From Parachlamydiales bacterium (GTDB lineage: Bacteria > Chlamydiota > Chlamydiia > Chlamydiales > Rhabdochlamydiaceae), in NCBI GenBank assembly GCA_003153295.1, contig PLXY01000011.1, positions 62,001-126,000 on the forward strand: 64,000 nt of DNA. Direction: 5' to 3'. Every line of letters starts with the position of its first letter. Positions within the stretch are counted from its first letter, which is position 1. This document shows positions 1 to 8,424 of the stretch, in pieces. The notes under the pieces were generated by a model. The model had not been told where the DNA came from and did not search any database. It worked only from the letters and a program-made list of their open reading frames with translations. The position numbers and the translations under genes were made by a program.

Positions 1-1
1 T

Positions 2-1957
2 GCAGCTGTCTTTGTCAACACACTGATCAGCAAGTATGAAGAGTATCTTAAAGAAGAAAATAAAAGCGTCATCGGCGCGCAGCTTTACTATCTGGATCAA
101 CGTCAACATGAACTCAATACCAAGCTCGATTCCGATATCCAAGATCATGTGGCTGTGCTCAAAAACAGCCTTCTGAAACAAGGTTTCATGGGAATTGAGC
201 AGGAAATGGACTCGATCATGGAACCGTTGCAAAACTACCGATCCAGATTGAGCGAAATTGAAGTCGAAACGGCTGGCTTGATGCAACGGCTCTCTCAAAC
301 CGATATACCTTTACCTGCAACACCCCCCAAACTCGTCCAGCAATTTGGACATAGCCTGGAAGAACAAATCCAAGATGCCTCCCTTTTACTGCAGAAGCTT
401 AAAAAAAATGAAGCGCTCACTGTCCTTGCTTCCAGTGCTTTGGCGCCTCTTGTCACGGAAGTAGAATTGGCCCGATCTTTAGGCTCTCAAGATTATGAGG
501 AAAAAAAGCACCAGCTGGCTTCTCACCTCCAAACTTTTATCGAACATCTTATCCTCCGCCATAAAAATCTTCAAGAGAGTTCCACTTACATCGACCAACT
601 TGAATTAGATTTCAACGGCATGACTTTGGATGCTTCTAGAAATCTATTCCAGCAATACTGTCGTCAGCTGGATGATCTCCATGCGCAATTAAAACAGGTG
701 ATCTTTTTCCGCGATCATCTCAACGAACCTCATTTTGAGATTAGTACTCTTTCGAATGTTTTAAATGACACTGTCACTCAGCAGCTCGTGCAAAAATCGA
801 GCGAACTCTCAGGACAGCTATGCGATGTGATCAATCGAAGCGGCAGAGAACATGAGCGGCTCAAAGAGGGTCTTGCCATCCAAAAAAGATTCCTTGAATC
901 CCATTTAAGCCAAACTCTGGATCTAGGGAAAATCCGGATCCAACTGATCAAAGAAAAAATCAGCTCGCTTTACGAGGTCATGAAAGATCTCTTACAAAAA
1001 GAAAAAGCCGTTCTCGAAAATAAAATCGAAGAACTTAAAATCGCTATGCAGGAGCTTCCTGAACTCTGGCATTTAGACAAGCGGCTTAAATTTAAAGCAG
1101 AGCTCACCAAAGGAATGATGGAGGGATTAACCCACATTGCCGAATCGAAAAATCTTTCCCGTCATCTCTATCAAGTAGAATCAAAACCGCTCGACTCAGC
1201 TCTGCCTCCTGTTTCTCCTCAATCTCCTCGCCTTCTCATCAAATGTTTTGGAGGGACGATCGGTTTTGCCTCTCTTTTCTATCTATTTTCTCTTATTCTT
1301 GCATTGGTTAGAGGCCTGCCAGTTTCACTGACCACCTTGCGATTACTGGGAGGACACACATCGGGAACTTTTACCGAAACATCTGATCTCAGTTTGAACC
1401 AGTTGCCCGATCAAGATTTAGAGACCCTACGTGCCATGGCCTCTTTTCTTCTAGAAAGAAAAAATGAAAAAGCAGTGCTCTCGCTCTTAGGGCAGCGCGG
1501 CTCAAACTTCTGCTATAACCTCGCGCATTTGCTGGCACTACATCACCAGAAAATCTTGATCATCGATTGTAATTTTGATCGAATTGTCGCGCCGCAAGAA
1601 CAGCCGGGACTTTGGCAGTATTTAAATCATACGGTTGGAGACCTACCTCTACGTCACGAAAAAAACTATGACTTCTTGACGGCAGGAGGAATGACACGCC
1701 ATGGCGTTGAACTTCTGGCCTCCCCCGCCTTTGCTAAGATTTTATCCGATTGCAAAAACCGTTACGATTTTGTATTTCTATTGAGACAAACTTCTCTATC
1801 TTCTCAAGATGCATCACAAATTCTTCAATTGTCGGATCTTGCCATCATTACAACGGACGAAGAATCGCAAGATACCCTTTATCCTTACCTTCAATGGTCT
1901 CGACAAAAACAAAATTTATGTGCTACATTTGCTCAACATTTAGTGATGCCCGAGTGA
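2..1957 (+). CDS. Wzz/BY-kinase-like coiled-coil membrane protein (5' end outside window)
   Basis: The frame is open from the first bases of the window, so the N-terminus is missing; an internal GTG at 149 is not a convincing start. Visible are a stretch resembling the end of a Wzz chain-length domain (FVNTLISKYEEYLKEENK), several hundred residues of predicted coiled coil, one or two membrane-spanning stretches around nt 1235-1330, and a C-terminal Rossmann-like region. That region resembles a bacterial tyrosine kinase (Wzc/CapB) fold but is degenerate: the expected Walker A appears as LLGQRGSNFCYNLA without GK[ST], followed by a Walker-A'-like ILIIDCNFD. The family regulates polysaccharide chain length or export at the inner membrane. 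The missing P-loop lysine suggests a structural role rather than kinase activity. Assignment to the Wzz/Wzc superfamily is moderately sure; substrate unknown. Confidence 0.6.
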   Translation, partial: AAVFVNTLISKYEEYLKEENKSVIGAQLYYLDQRQHELNTKLDSDIQDHVAVLKNSLLKQGFMGIEQEMDSIMEPLQNYRSRLSEIEVETAGLMQRLSQTDIPLPATPPKLVQQFGHSLEEQIQDASLLLQKLKKNEALTVLASSALAPLVTEVELARSLGSQDYEEKKHQLASHLQTFIEHLILRHKNLQESSTYIDQLELDFNGMTLDASRNLFQQYCRQLDDLHAQLKQVIFFRDHLNEPHFEISTLSNVLNDTVTQQLVQKSSELSGQLCDVINRSGREHERLKEGLAIQKRFLESHLSQTLDLGKIRIQLIKEKISSLYEVMKDLLQKEKAVLENKIEELKIAMQELPELWHLDKRLKFKAELTKGMMEGLTHIAESKNLSRHLYQVESKPLDSALPPVSPQSPRLLIKCFGGTIGFASLFYLFSLILALVRGLPVSLTTLRLLGGHTSGTFTETSDLSLNQLPDQDLETLRAMASFLLERKNEKAVLSLLGQRGSNFCYNLAHLLALHHQKILIIDCNFDRIVAPQEQPGLWQYLNHTVGDLPLRHEKNYDFLTAGGMTRHGVELLASPAFAKILSDCKNRYDFVFLLRQTSLSSQDASQILQLSDLAIITTDEESQDTLYPYLQWSRQKQNLCATFAQHLVMPE

Positions 1958-1962
1958 AAATT

Positions 1963-2955
1963 ATGTTAAAATGGATTCTTCCTTTTTTAGTTTGCTTTCC
2001 ATTTCTCGTGCATGCTCGAAAAGCTTTAGTCGGAAATCCTGCCTCCCAAGAAGAAGGGCCGTGGTTCACAGGACCTCTTCTAACTTCATCAGGACACGTT
2101 GTTCCTGAAGGACATGCCAACTACGAACCGTATATTTATTGGTTTGTTGACAAGGGCGGCTATACAAAACATTGGAAGTATAAAGCCTCTCCTCCTACTT
2201 TTAGAGCAGGATTATCACAAACCGCGCTGCAGTTTGGCATTTTCCCAGGTGTTGAAATCGATTTCATCCCTCAGATTTTATATAACAATTCCGCTGGCAA
2301 GCATATGTGGCGCATTGCGGATCAGCCTTTTGCCATGGCTTTTCAGCTATTGATGGATGAAAAAGATTCATGGTGGCCTGCCATCAAAATGCGTGTCTCT
2401 GCCACTATTCCACTAGGAAAATATGATAGACTTGACCCTCACAAGTTTTTAACAGATTTTGGAGGTCTGGGCACTTGGTCTCCGACCATTGGGTTTGTCA
2501 CCGTCAAAATTTTCAATTTTGGAAATGACCATTTTTTAGCCTGGCGAACCGCTTATAACTTCGCTATTACAACACCTATTTCTGTCCATGGACTGAGTGT
2601 CTATGGAGGCGTCCCCTCTGTTGATGGAATTAAAGGAACACGTGGAACTGTTTATCCTGGATGTATCTTCGTCACTCAACAAGGTTTTGAATTCAGCCTC
2701 AATCATAATTGGGTGTTGGCATTAGATTTACAATATCAACACTCCAATAGAACCCGCTTTTCCGGTCGTAGCCCCAAAGGAACTAAACCGGGGGGTCCTT
2801 CCGCTGAACTCTTTAGCATTGCACCTGCGCTTGAATATAATTTTAGCGCCAATATCGGCGTCATTGCGGGTCCTTGGTTTACAGTCGCAGGACGCAATGA
2901 CAACCTGACGGATGAATTCCTTGCTTGGGTTTTTGCCATTAACATTTATCACTGA
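1963..2955 (+). CDS. Putative outer-membrane beta-barrel protein with signal peptide
   Basis: A 330-residue product. The ATG at 1963, five bases after the previous stop, is chosen because it opens directly into a signal peptide (MLKWILPFLVCFPFLVHA) with a plausible cleavage after VHA. The rest is rich in alternating hydrophobic/aromatic residues, Gly and short turns (for example FGGLGTWSP, VYGGVPSVDG) and finishes with a strand-like AWVFAINIYH, which suits an outer-membrane barrel. It overlaps nothing and is probably co-transcribed with the preceding gene. No specific family was recognised, so transport substrate or adhesin role is unknown. A longer in-frame reading upstream of 1963 would lie inside the preceding gene and is rejected. 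Confidence 0.6.
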   Translation: MLKWILPFLVCFPFLVHARKALVGNPASQEEGPWFTGPLLTSSGHVVPEGHANYEPYIYWFVDKGGYTKHWKYKASPPTFRAGLSQTALQFGIFPGVEIDFIPQILYNNSAGKHMWRIADQPFAMAFQLLMDEKDSWWPAIKMRVSATIPLGKYDRLDPHKFLTDFGGLGTWSPTIGFVTVKIFNFGNDHFLAWRTAYNFAITTPISVHGLSVYGGVPSVDGIKGTRGTVYPGCIFVTQQGFEFSLNHNWVLALDLQYQHSNRTRFSGRSPKGTKPGGPSAELFSIAPALEYNFSANIGVIAGPWFTVAGRNDNLTDEFLAWVFAINIYH

Positions 2956-2964
2956 GGTAATATT

Positions 2965-3423
2965 ATGACTTTAACGAGTGTTGCATTTCGGAATGTCGCA
3001 TGGAATACCATTTCTACCTTGGATGTTGCGGTAGTTTCTGGAATTACTGCTTGGACTCTGAATAAAGTAGCCCATTTTTTTTTTAATGTAAAACCAGAAT
3101 TCAAAAAAACTCCCTCGTTTTTTATCCGACAAGTTGCCTTCCTGGGCGGCGCTGCTGTTGGATTCTATGTCCTTCAGAAAACCTCTGTTGATACTATTCG
3201 CTTAGATAGCATTTTCGTTAAAGCTCACGGCCTTTCTATTGTCATGGGTCTTTTTTGGAGCGCTTCCGCTGCCCTTATAGCTTGTAAAGAAAATGCATCT
3301 GCTAGTGTTATTTTTGGCAGCATCGGCACGTTAATATTATCAACCCCGTTTGTCGCCCATTATGGTCAAAATGCTTTGCTTCCTGCTCTGGCCATCGGCG
3401 CGGGCTTAGGGTCTTATTTGTAG
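2965..3423 (+). CDS. Small hydrophobic membrane protein, function unknown
   Basis: 152 residues starting at an ATG preceded by GAGGT at a good distance. Three to four hydrophobic segments are visible (around FRNVAWNT-VSGITAW, VAFLGGAAVGFYVL, SIVMGLFWSASAALIA, and VIFGSIGTLIL to the C-terminus), separated by a short charged loop. Such short, membrane-dense proteins are common among chlamydial hypothetical and inclusion-membrane proteins, but no motif supports a specific role. Its 3' end overlaps the convergent pgeF by 10 bases. Likely the last gene of the 1-3.4 kb transcription unit. Confidence 0.55.
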   Translation: MTLTSVAFRNVAWNTISTLDVAVVSGITAWTLNKVAHFFFNVKPEFKKTPSFFIRQVAFLGGAAVGFYVLQKTSVDTIRLDSIFVKAHGLSIVMGLFWSASAALIACKENASASVIFGSIGTLILSTPFVAHYGQNALLPALAIGAGLGSYL

Positions 3424-4169
3424 TCTGTCAAACAGACAACTGTTGCATTGCGGCCTGTCGGTTTATCTTTTCGATACGAATAGAAATCGGCAGTGTTGCA
3501 GCAGGTGCAGATCGGGGCTATTTCCAGATGATGGGCAAGGATTCCGGCTTCTAAAAGCTGAGAGCGGGCCATTTCCCATAAATCAAAATATAATGGCTTG
3601 ATCTGAAACGACCAAAACTGCCTCGGAATCTCTTTTTCATAATTGATAAATTGGCCGCAGCATGGCCCTAGGCTGGGAGAGATTCCCACGAAAATGTTTT
3701 CCGGCTTGGAGCCGAATACCCTTCGCATCTTTGCGATAGCCTGTCCATAGATATTCTGAATATTTCCTCTCCAGCCCGCATGGATGCATCCCACGACTTT
3801 TTCAATCGGATCGTAGAAAATAACAGCTTGGCAATCGGCATGTTTAATGAATAGGCCCACCGCTTTTTCTTTTGTAATCAAACCATCGCATTCTTCATTC
3901 CCTTTTTCCAAAGGCGCTAATTCAACTTGAATGCCATGGACTTGCCTTCCGCTAACGAGCTTTTTATAACCTAAATGTTTTTTTATTTTGGCGCGATTGA
4001 GATTGATCCTACCCTCATCATCTCCTGTGCCTCCGCCGACATTTAGAGAAGTATAGGGACCTTCGCTGACTCCCCCATGACGCAAGTAAACGGCATGCCG
4101 GACCTCAGGAAATTCTTGCAAAACATCGAACTCGAGCCACTCTAGGCTTCCTCTTTTTTTACGAAGCAT
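3414..4169 (-). CDS. pgeF: Multicopper-polyphenol-oxidase-like purine nucleoside phosphorylase (YfiH/YlmD family)
   Basis: 251 residues, usual length for the DUF152/YfiH family. Diagnostic metal-site motifs are present in order: TGDDEGRINLNR-like N-terminal region, FIKHADCQAVIFYDP, GCIHAGWRGN with the conserved His, and SLGPCCGQF. Family members have been reported as zinc-dependent purine nucleoside phosphorylases/adenosine deaminases and PgeF edits wrongly incorporated L-Ser in muropeptide precursors; which activity applies here cannot be told from sequence. Start ATG at 4169. It stands alone on the minus strand, convergent with the preceding small membrane protein. Confidence 0.85.
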   Translation of the reverse strand: MLRKKRGSLEWLEFDVLQEFPEVRHAVYLRHGGVSEGPYTSLNVGGGTGDDEGRINLNRAKIKKHLGYKKLVSGRQVHGIQVELAPLEKGNEECDGLITKEKAVGLFIKHADCQAVIFYDPIEKVVGCIHAGWRGNIQNIYGQAIAKMRRVFGSKPENIFVGISPSLGPCCGQFINYEKEIPRQFWSFQIKPLYFDLWEMARSQLLEAGILAHHLEIAPICTCCNTADFYSYRKDKPTGRNATVVCLTDYK

Positions 4170-4226
4170 CCATACCCCACCTGATTGAAAATTGCAAAAA
4201 TCCCATTGCCGGCATCTGCGCCTTTA

Positions 4227-4281
4227 CCTTCCGACAGAACGGATTATATGTCTTCGAATATTAATCCGTCCTGTCAGAAGG
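4227..4281. repeat. Intergenic inverted repeat (20-bp arms)
   Basis: Arms at 4227-4246 and 4262-4281 are inverted copies with only two mismatches (both can pair as G-U in RNA), separated by 15 bases. A second, outer pair of GCCGGC sequences flanks it (about 4208 and 4294). It sits between the divergent pgeF and CPBP genes, so it is not at a gene 3' end and is not a simple terminator. It may be a small repetitive element or a regulatory hairpin. Confidence 0.6.
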
Positions 4282-4310
4282 CAAAATCCCCCTGCCGGCT
4301 TTGACATTTT

Positions 4311-4339
4311 TTGCATTTTTTAATCAGGAGCGGTATAAT
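4311..4339 (+). promoter_or_regulatory. Sigma-70-type promoter for the CPBP protease gene
   Basis: TTGCAT (4311-4316), a 17-base spacer and a perfect TATAAT (4334-4339). Transcription would start about 4346, almost at the first ATG of the gene (4347), implying a leaderless or very short 5' leader. A TTGACA at 4301 is too far from this -10 box. Confidence 0.6.
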
Positions 4340-4346
4340 TTCCCCT

Positions 4347-5171
4347 ATGATGGATTTATGCCACTTGTCGTTTTATATATTGATGATGGCTTTTTTAAGC
4401 CTTTGGATCCATCGTTCCGCATGGCTCTGGGGCGCTTTTTTAGTCATTTCTTATATCTTAGCGTTTCACACCGGCGTCGTACAACCGTTTTCGATCATCC
4501 CTATCGGACTGCTTTTTTTCATCTTCTTAGTTTTCAAAAAGCCTCTACAACCTATGACCCGGTTCCTGCTTGCTTTGATTGCCATTATTATCTCAGCTGG
4601 TCTTAATTTTCACTGGATCCCAGGTTTTCAAAATTGGCATATTTCCGGAAATTTATGGGTTAATTACGACAAACCATTCATGGGACTCTTTGTCCTAGCT
4701 TTTCTACTCCCACTCTTACGATCACCCATCGAATGGTACAAAGTGGCCTTAAAAGCGATCCCTCTCACGATGGTCTCGGTTTTTATCCTCGCATTCTTAG
4801 CCCTTCCATCGGGAACCGTGGACTGGCATTTAAAAATCCCTTCCCATTTTTTTGTTCGGATCGTTTCAAATCTTTTCTTAGTGTGCATTCCTGAAGAAGC
4901 GTTTTTTCGGGGATTCATTCAGCAAGAGATCTTCAAAAGCTTAGGGCCTTCTCTGAAAGGACATATCGGCGCTGTTATTGGAGCATCGTTGCTTTTCACT
5001 TTATTTCACGTCGGCTGGACAGCCTCTGCAGCTATCCTAGGATTTGTCTTTTTGGCAGGAATTTTATACGGCGCCATTTGTCAATATACTAAGGCCGTTG
5101 AAGGAAGTATTTTCTGCCACTTCTGTGTGAACTTGCTTCACATGACTTTTTTTACCTATCATCCTGAATAA
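4347..5171 (+). CDS. CPBP (CAAX/Abi) family intramembrane protease
   Basis: A 274-residue polytopic membrane protein with about eight hydrophobic segments. The CPBP motifs are visible near the C-terminus: EEAFFRGFIQQEI (catalytic Glu pair plus Arg), LFTLFHVGW (metal-binding His) and a final FCHFCVNLLH. Family members are membrane metalloproteases involved in prenyl-protein-like processing, bacteriocin self-immunity or stress responses; the substrate is unknown here. ATG 4347 is preferred over the upstream TTG because the predicted promoter ends there; further in-frame ATGs at 4383/4386 are possible starts if the mRNA is leaderless. Confidence 0.8.
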   Translation: MMDLCHLSFYILMMAFLSLWIHRSAWLWGAFLVISYILAFHTGVVQPFSIIPIGLLFFIFLVFKKPLQPMTRFLLALIAIIISAGLNFHWIPGFQNWHISGNLWVNYDKPFMGLFVLAFLLPLLRSPIEWYKVALKAIPLTMVSVFILAFLALPSGTVDWHLKIPSHFFVRIVSNLFLVCIPEEAFFRGFIQQEIFKSLGPSLKGHIGAVIGASLLFTLFHVGWTASAAILGFVFLAGILYGAICQYTKAVEGSIFCHFCVNLLHMTFFTYHPE

Positions 5172-5217
5172 GAGCATGTTTACAAAGTATGATCAGGATG
5201 CTTTGCTGCTGAAATTC
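5172..5217 (+). repeat. Left-end fragment of the MITE-like element found at 49867
   Basis: Bases 5177-5217 are identical over 41 bases to 49872-49912 (starting TGTTTACAAAGTATGATC). The first five bases differ slightly and similarity fades after 5217, where a terminator begins. Only one half of the palindromic element is present, so this looks like a truncated copy lying just after the CPBP stop codon. Confidence 0.8.
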
Positions 5218-5230
5218 TCTAGAAGGGCTT

Positions 5231-5259
5231 AAAAAAAGCCCGCCTTTTAGAAGGCGGGC
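5231..5259 (-). terminator. Rho-independent terminator of the small secreted-protein gene
   Basis: GCCCGCCTT / AAGGCGGGC form a 9-bp GC-rich stem (5238-5259); on the minus strand it is followed by a run of seven T, ideal for the gene ending at 5297. On the plus strand it could also stop CPBP transcripts, but lacks a T run there. Confidence 0.85.
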
Positions 5260-5296
5260 AGTGAAGGAGGTCAAAGGCGCAATTCAAAAAAACAAC

Positions 5297-5650
5297 TTAT
5301 TTAACAGGACAGCCTGTAGGTGATTTCGAGGAAGGCATCATGTTATTATCACTAGCAACTTTTTGTACGGCTTGGTTGGCGCTCATCATATTTCCAGAAG
5401 AATCTTGCTGACTCGCATACTGCATCGCACTTGAGCGTTGGGCCGCAGTGAATTGTCCGCAAAACATTTTCTTATTCGATGTACTGAGTTGGCCAGCAAA
5501 TTGTTGCATGTCCATGCTCATATTGCTGCAATCCATAGGCTTTTGGGCCGCTATTTCATTTTGTATATCTTCTGCAGACGCATTGCTCATAAAGCACATG
5601 CACGTTAGCGCAGCTAATATAATTTTCATCTTTTTCATCATCTTCCTCAC
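5297..5650 (-). CDS. Small secreted Met/Gln/Ser-rich protein, function unknown
   Basis: 117 residues with a clear signal peptide (MRKMMKKMKIILAALTCMCFMSNASA, cleavage after ASA). The mature part is about 90 residues, rich in Met, Gln, Ser and Asn, with three cysteines (PMDCSNM, MFCGQF, TGCPVK) that may form a disulfide. The GQFTAAQRSSAMQYA stretch suggests helical structure. No family was recognised; periplasmic or exported. Start could also be one of the next two Met codons. It has its own strong terminator. Confidence 0.65.
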   Translation of the reverse strand: MRKMMKKMKIILAALTCMCFMSNASAEDIQNEIAAQKPMDCSNMSMDMQQFAGQLSTSNKKMFCGQFTAAQRSSAMQYASQQDSSGNMMSANQAVQKVASDNNMMPSSKSPTGCPVK

Positions 5651-5779
5651 GGTTAAAACTATTCTTCAAAAAAATTTCAATATAATCTCGACCCCTATTT
5701 TTGTCTAGAATCACAAAAGACGATTTATTTTTTTGCAATTTAAGTTTATACCAACTTTAAAGCGACAACAGAGAGAGAT

Positions 5780-6280
5780 ATGAGCGAGAGGCCTATCGAA
5801 TGCAGCCAATGCAAACGTCCTGCTAAAGTCATCTATAAAGAGATCTTCAATGATACGATCAACTGTACAGAAATGTGCACTGAATGTCCTGTTTTGCAAG
5901 CAAAACTTCATGGCGATGTCAGCAAAATAGATAAAAAAGAAAGCCAGATCTGCTGCGGTAGTTGCGGAACCTCTTTAGAATCCGTTCAAATGGGACAGCC
6001 TCTGGGCTGTATTGAATGTTATATCGTGTTTAACGACTTTCTTATCAACGAACTGATCGCAGCCGACGCGATCCCGCTCGCGCTTCAAAAAAAATTGACC
6101 TCTCAAAGAACACAGGCTATCCATATCGGCAAATCGCCTGACCAACCCGTCGATATTACTTTATCATCGCGCCTAGCCTCGCTTAACGAAGCCCTAAATG
6201 ATGCCTTGAAACGAGAAAATTATGAACAGGCCGCATGGCTTCGTGATCAAATCAAAACTCTGACGGAAAAACAAAAATGA
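5780..6280 (+). CDS. mcsA: McsA-like zinc-finger/UVR-domain protein
   Basis: 166 residues. N-terminal zinc-binding cysteine pairs are visible (CSQCKRP, CTEMCTECP, CCGSCG, CIECY), as in McsA, and a C-terminal UVR (UvrB/UvrC) motif: LASLNEALNDALKRENYEQAAWLRDQ split around residues 134-160. In Firmicutes McsA activates the protein-arginine kinase McsB and works with the CtsR/Clp system. The stop overlaps the next start (ATGA at 6277), so the two are translationally coupled. The partner McsB appears to have lost its catalytic residues, so the role here may be as an adaptor or chaperone rather than kinase activation. Confidence 0.8.
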   Translation: MSERPIECSQCKRPAKVIYKEIFNDTINCTEMCTECPVLQAKLHGDVSKIDKKESQICCGSCGTSLESVQMGQPLGCIECYIVFNDFLINELIAADAIPLALQKKLTSQRTQAIHIGKSPDQPVDITLSSRLASLNEALNDALKRENYEQAAWLRDQIKTLTEKQK

Positions 6281-7338
6281 CCTCTTTACCGCCTTCTCTT
6301 TCTCAACATACCCTCTGGGAAGAAGACAAAAATCCGATTTGGCTCGGATCTTCTCTCACGCTCCAACGGAATCTCGCACGTTATAAATTTCCCACTAAGC
6401 TCTCTGAAGTTGAGATGGGTAAAGTGAGCGATCTTCTGGCCGATACCCTTCAAAAAAAAGGCGATTTAAAAAATCCCGCTTACCTTCCTGCAGATAAACT
6501 CTCTCCTTTGGACAAAGAATTTATCTTCGAACATTTTTTTTGCTTAGAAAGTTTTCAAAATGCCAATAAAGGACAAGGATTTCTTCTTGATGAAACAGGC
6601 CGTTTTTTAGCCCTTATCAATGTGAAAAATCATTTGCAGCTTCAACTCGTCGATACTTCTGCAGATATTCTCACAGCTTGGTCGCAGCTGGCCAAAATGG
6701 AAATGGAGATCGGTAAAACCCTCGATTACGCCTTTACGCCTAAATTTGGCTATCTCACTTCCGATCCCACCCTCTGCGGAAACGCATTGCAAGCATTACT
6801 CTTTCTTCATGTCCCTGCCTTGCACCATACAGGACAGCTCCATGAAGTACTGAGCAAGGAAAAAGATGAAAATATTATCACAATGGGACTCGAAGGAGTT
6901 CTCGACGATCTAGTCGGCGATTTTCTTATTTTGAAAAATCGGTACACCTTAGGTGTGACCGAAGAAGGAATGCTCCATTCTCTTCAAACAACCGCTATGA
7001 AACTCACTCTCGCAGAAAAAAATCTCCGGCTGCACCTGAAAGAGACTGGCAATTCCGAAATCAAGGACCTGGTCAGCCGCGCCTACGGATTGCTCATCCA
7101 CTCCTATCAACTTCAAACTAAAGAAGCTTTGAATGCCTTAAGCTTAATCAAGCTTGGCCTGGATCTCGGATGGATCTCAGGCATTTCTAACCAAGCGATC
7201 AATATCCTCTTCTTCAAATGCCGCCGCGCACACCTAGCGCAACTTCTCAATGAAAAAATCCTCGACACCCATGATATGCCCCACAAGCGGGCTGAGTTCA
7301 TCCATAAAGCCCTTCAGGGCATTTCTCTAAAAGAATAA
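6277..7338 (+). CDS. mcsB: McsB-family guanidino-kinase homologue, catalytic residues apparently lost
   Basis: 353 residues aligning along its length with McsB: IWLGSSLTLQRNLARYKFP (for the SSRIRLARN region), LINVKNHLQLQ (for LNEEDHIRIQ), YLTSDPTLCGNALQALLFLHVPAL (for [24 protein letters not shown]) and a C-terminal helical region with RAYGLLIHSY and KLGLDLGWISG. The comparison from memory of B. subtilis McsB shows replacement of the nucleotide-binding arginines (SSR to GSS/T, LRAS to LQAL), the catalytic EE pair (to VK) and the conserved Cys (to Asp). It is therefore probably a pseudokinase scaffold. The fold assignment is strong, activity unlikely. Translationally coupled to McsA. Confidence 0.8.
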   Translation: MTSLPPSLSQHTLWEEDKNPIWLGSSLTLQRNLARYKFPTKLSEVEMGKVSDLLADTLQKKGDLKNPAYLPADKLSPLDKEFIFEHFFCLESFQNANKGQGFLLDETGRFLALINVKNHLQLQLVDTSADILTAWSQLAKMEMEIGKTLDYAFTPKFGYLTSDPTLCGNALQALLFLHVPALHHTGQLHEVLSKEKDENIITMGLEGVLDDLVGDFLILKNRYTLGVTEEGMLHSLQTTAMKLTLAEKNLRLHLKETGNSEIKDLVSRAYGLLIHSYQLQTKEALNALSLIKLGLDLGWISGISNQAINILFFKCRRAHLAQLLNEKILDTHDMPHKRAEFIHKALQGISLKE

Positions 7339-7490
7339 GGCATCTCACCACCAACTGACGGATATATCAAATAATGTATAAATGAATCGCAATTCTATAT
7401 GAATAAATGTATATTTTTTCCCACAAAGCTCTCTTGAAGAGAGATTGCTGTTAAGGAATTTCCAACCTTAAAAATAACATCCCTCTTATT

Positions 7491-8291
7491 TCACAAAGCA
7501 TGCGGTAACGGCGGTGTAGCATCTTGCAAACGTCTCAACAAGGGTGATTCCGAACCTGAAGATGAAGAAGATGCTGGAGCCTTATCTGAAACAGGAAGGT
7601 AAGACGTCCGATAAGAATTTTCATGGTTCGTTTTATCATACCAGTCATCGTCGTCATGACTATCCAAATTGCTGCGAAATGTTCCGTTAGAACTAGAAGA
7701 TGAAGAGCCTGAATCATCCGGCAAGAGCTCTGAAAGTTTCGGAAGAAATATTTCCGCCGCTACGATAATCATCACAGATCGCCCTTCCCAAGTTTGGAGA
7801 CGAGAGGCATAGCTAGCAAAAGTGATTCCCGCCGTGACAATGGCACCAAGGCCAACAAGCTCTTGGATTAATCTAGCGACCTCCATCCGACGCGCAAGGC
7901 CGTCTAGAGCGAGAACAGTAAGAAAACCCAAACCAAAACCTGTATGTCCCAAGGCTAATAAAACGGTAGCTGAGGCTATAGATGCCGTGTAATAGAAACG
8001 GCTAAAGTTGGCTGTGATCGTTTTATATCTAGCAGAGCTGTCACCTTCTTTTCGAGCTAGATTAGATAAGAGAACAACGGGAGTAAAAACAAAAACAGCT
8101 GTTGATAGGGTAGAGAAGTAAGGTACTTTAATAGAGGATTCGGTAAGCGCTGCTCCGACGATCAAAAAAAGATGATTGGAGGCTAATGCAATATTTTCCC
8201 AGGGGTTTTTTGCCTTCTCTCCTCCGAGAGTCCCCTGAGTTAAATAAGCTACAGTTCCTGCAGCAATAATTCCTTGAACAGCTGTTAACAT
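7491..8291 (-). CDS. Multi-pass membrane protein with Ser-rich acidic tail
   Basis: 266 residues starting at ATG 8291. Five to six hydrophobic segments fill residues 1-185; the last 75 residues are hydrophilic with two Ser runs (GSSSSSSNG, ASSSSSGSE), an acidic patch (HDDDDWYD) and a Pro-rich end. The layout, membrane domain plus low-complexity tail, fits a chlamydial host-facing or inclusion-type membrane protein, but there is no domain signature. No partner gene is obvious; it sits between mcsB and ispD. Confidence 0.55.
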   Translation of the reverse strand: MLTAVQGIIAAGTVAYLTQGTLGGEKAKNPWENIALASNHLFLIVGAALTESSIKVPYFSTLSTAVFVFTPVVLLSNLARKEGDSSARYKTITANFSRFYYTASIASATVLLALGHTGFGLGFLTVLALDGLARRMEVARLIQELVGLGAIVTAGITFASYASRLQTWEGRSVMIIVAAEIFLPKLSELLPDDSGSSSSSSNGTFRSNLDSHDDDDWYDKTNHENSYRTSYLPVSDKAPASSSSSGSESPLLRRLQDATPPLPHAL

Positions 8292-8424
8292 AGTTAATCC
8301 TTCTTAAAAATCAGAAAACTTTAGCATTATACAGTTTTATTTTGCAGTTTTTTAAACCAAATATTTATTAAAGAGTCATTTTTGACCTAGTAAATGTTCC
8401 GGATTTTGATTAAACTGCAAGTTA

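Noticed and set aside
1750-1962. Longer N-terminus for the outer-membrane barrel gene
   Set aside because: It would overlap the previous gene by about 200 bases and hide the signal peptide that begins at ATG 1963.
4301-4306. TTGACA as -35 box of the CPBP promoter
   Set aside because: It is 27 bases from the TATAAT box; TTGCAT at 4311 has the right 17-base spacing.
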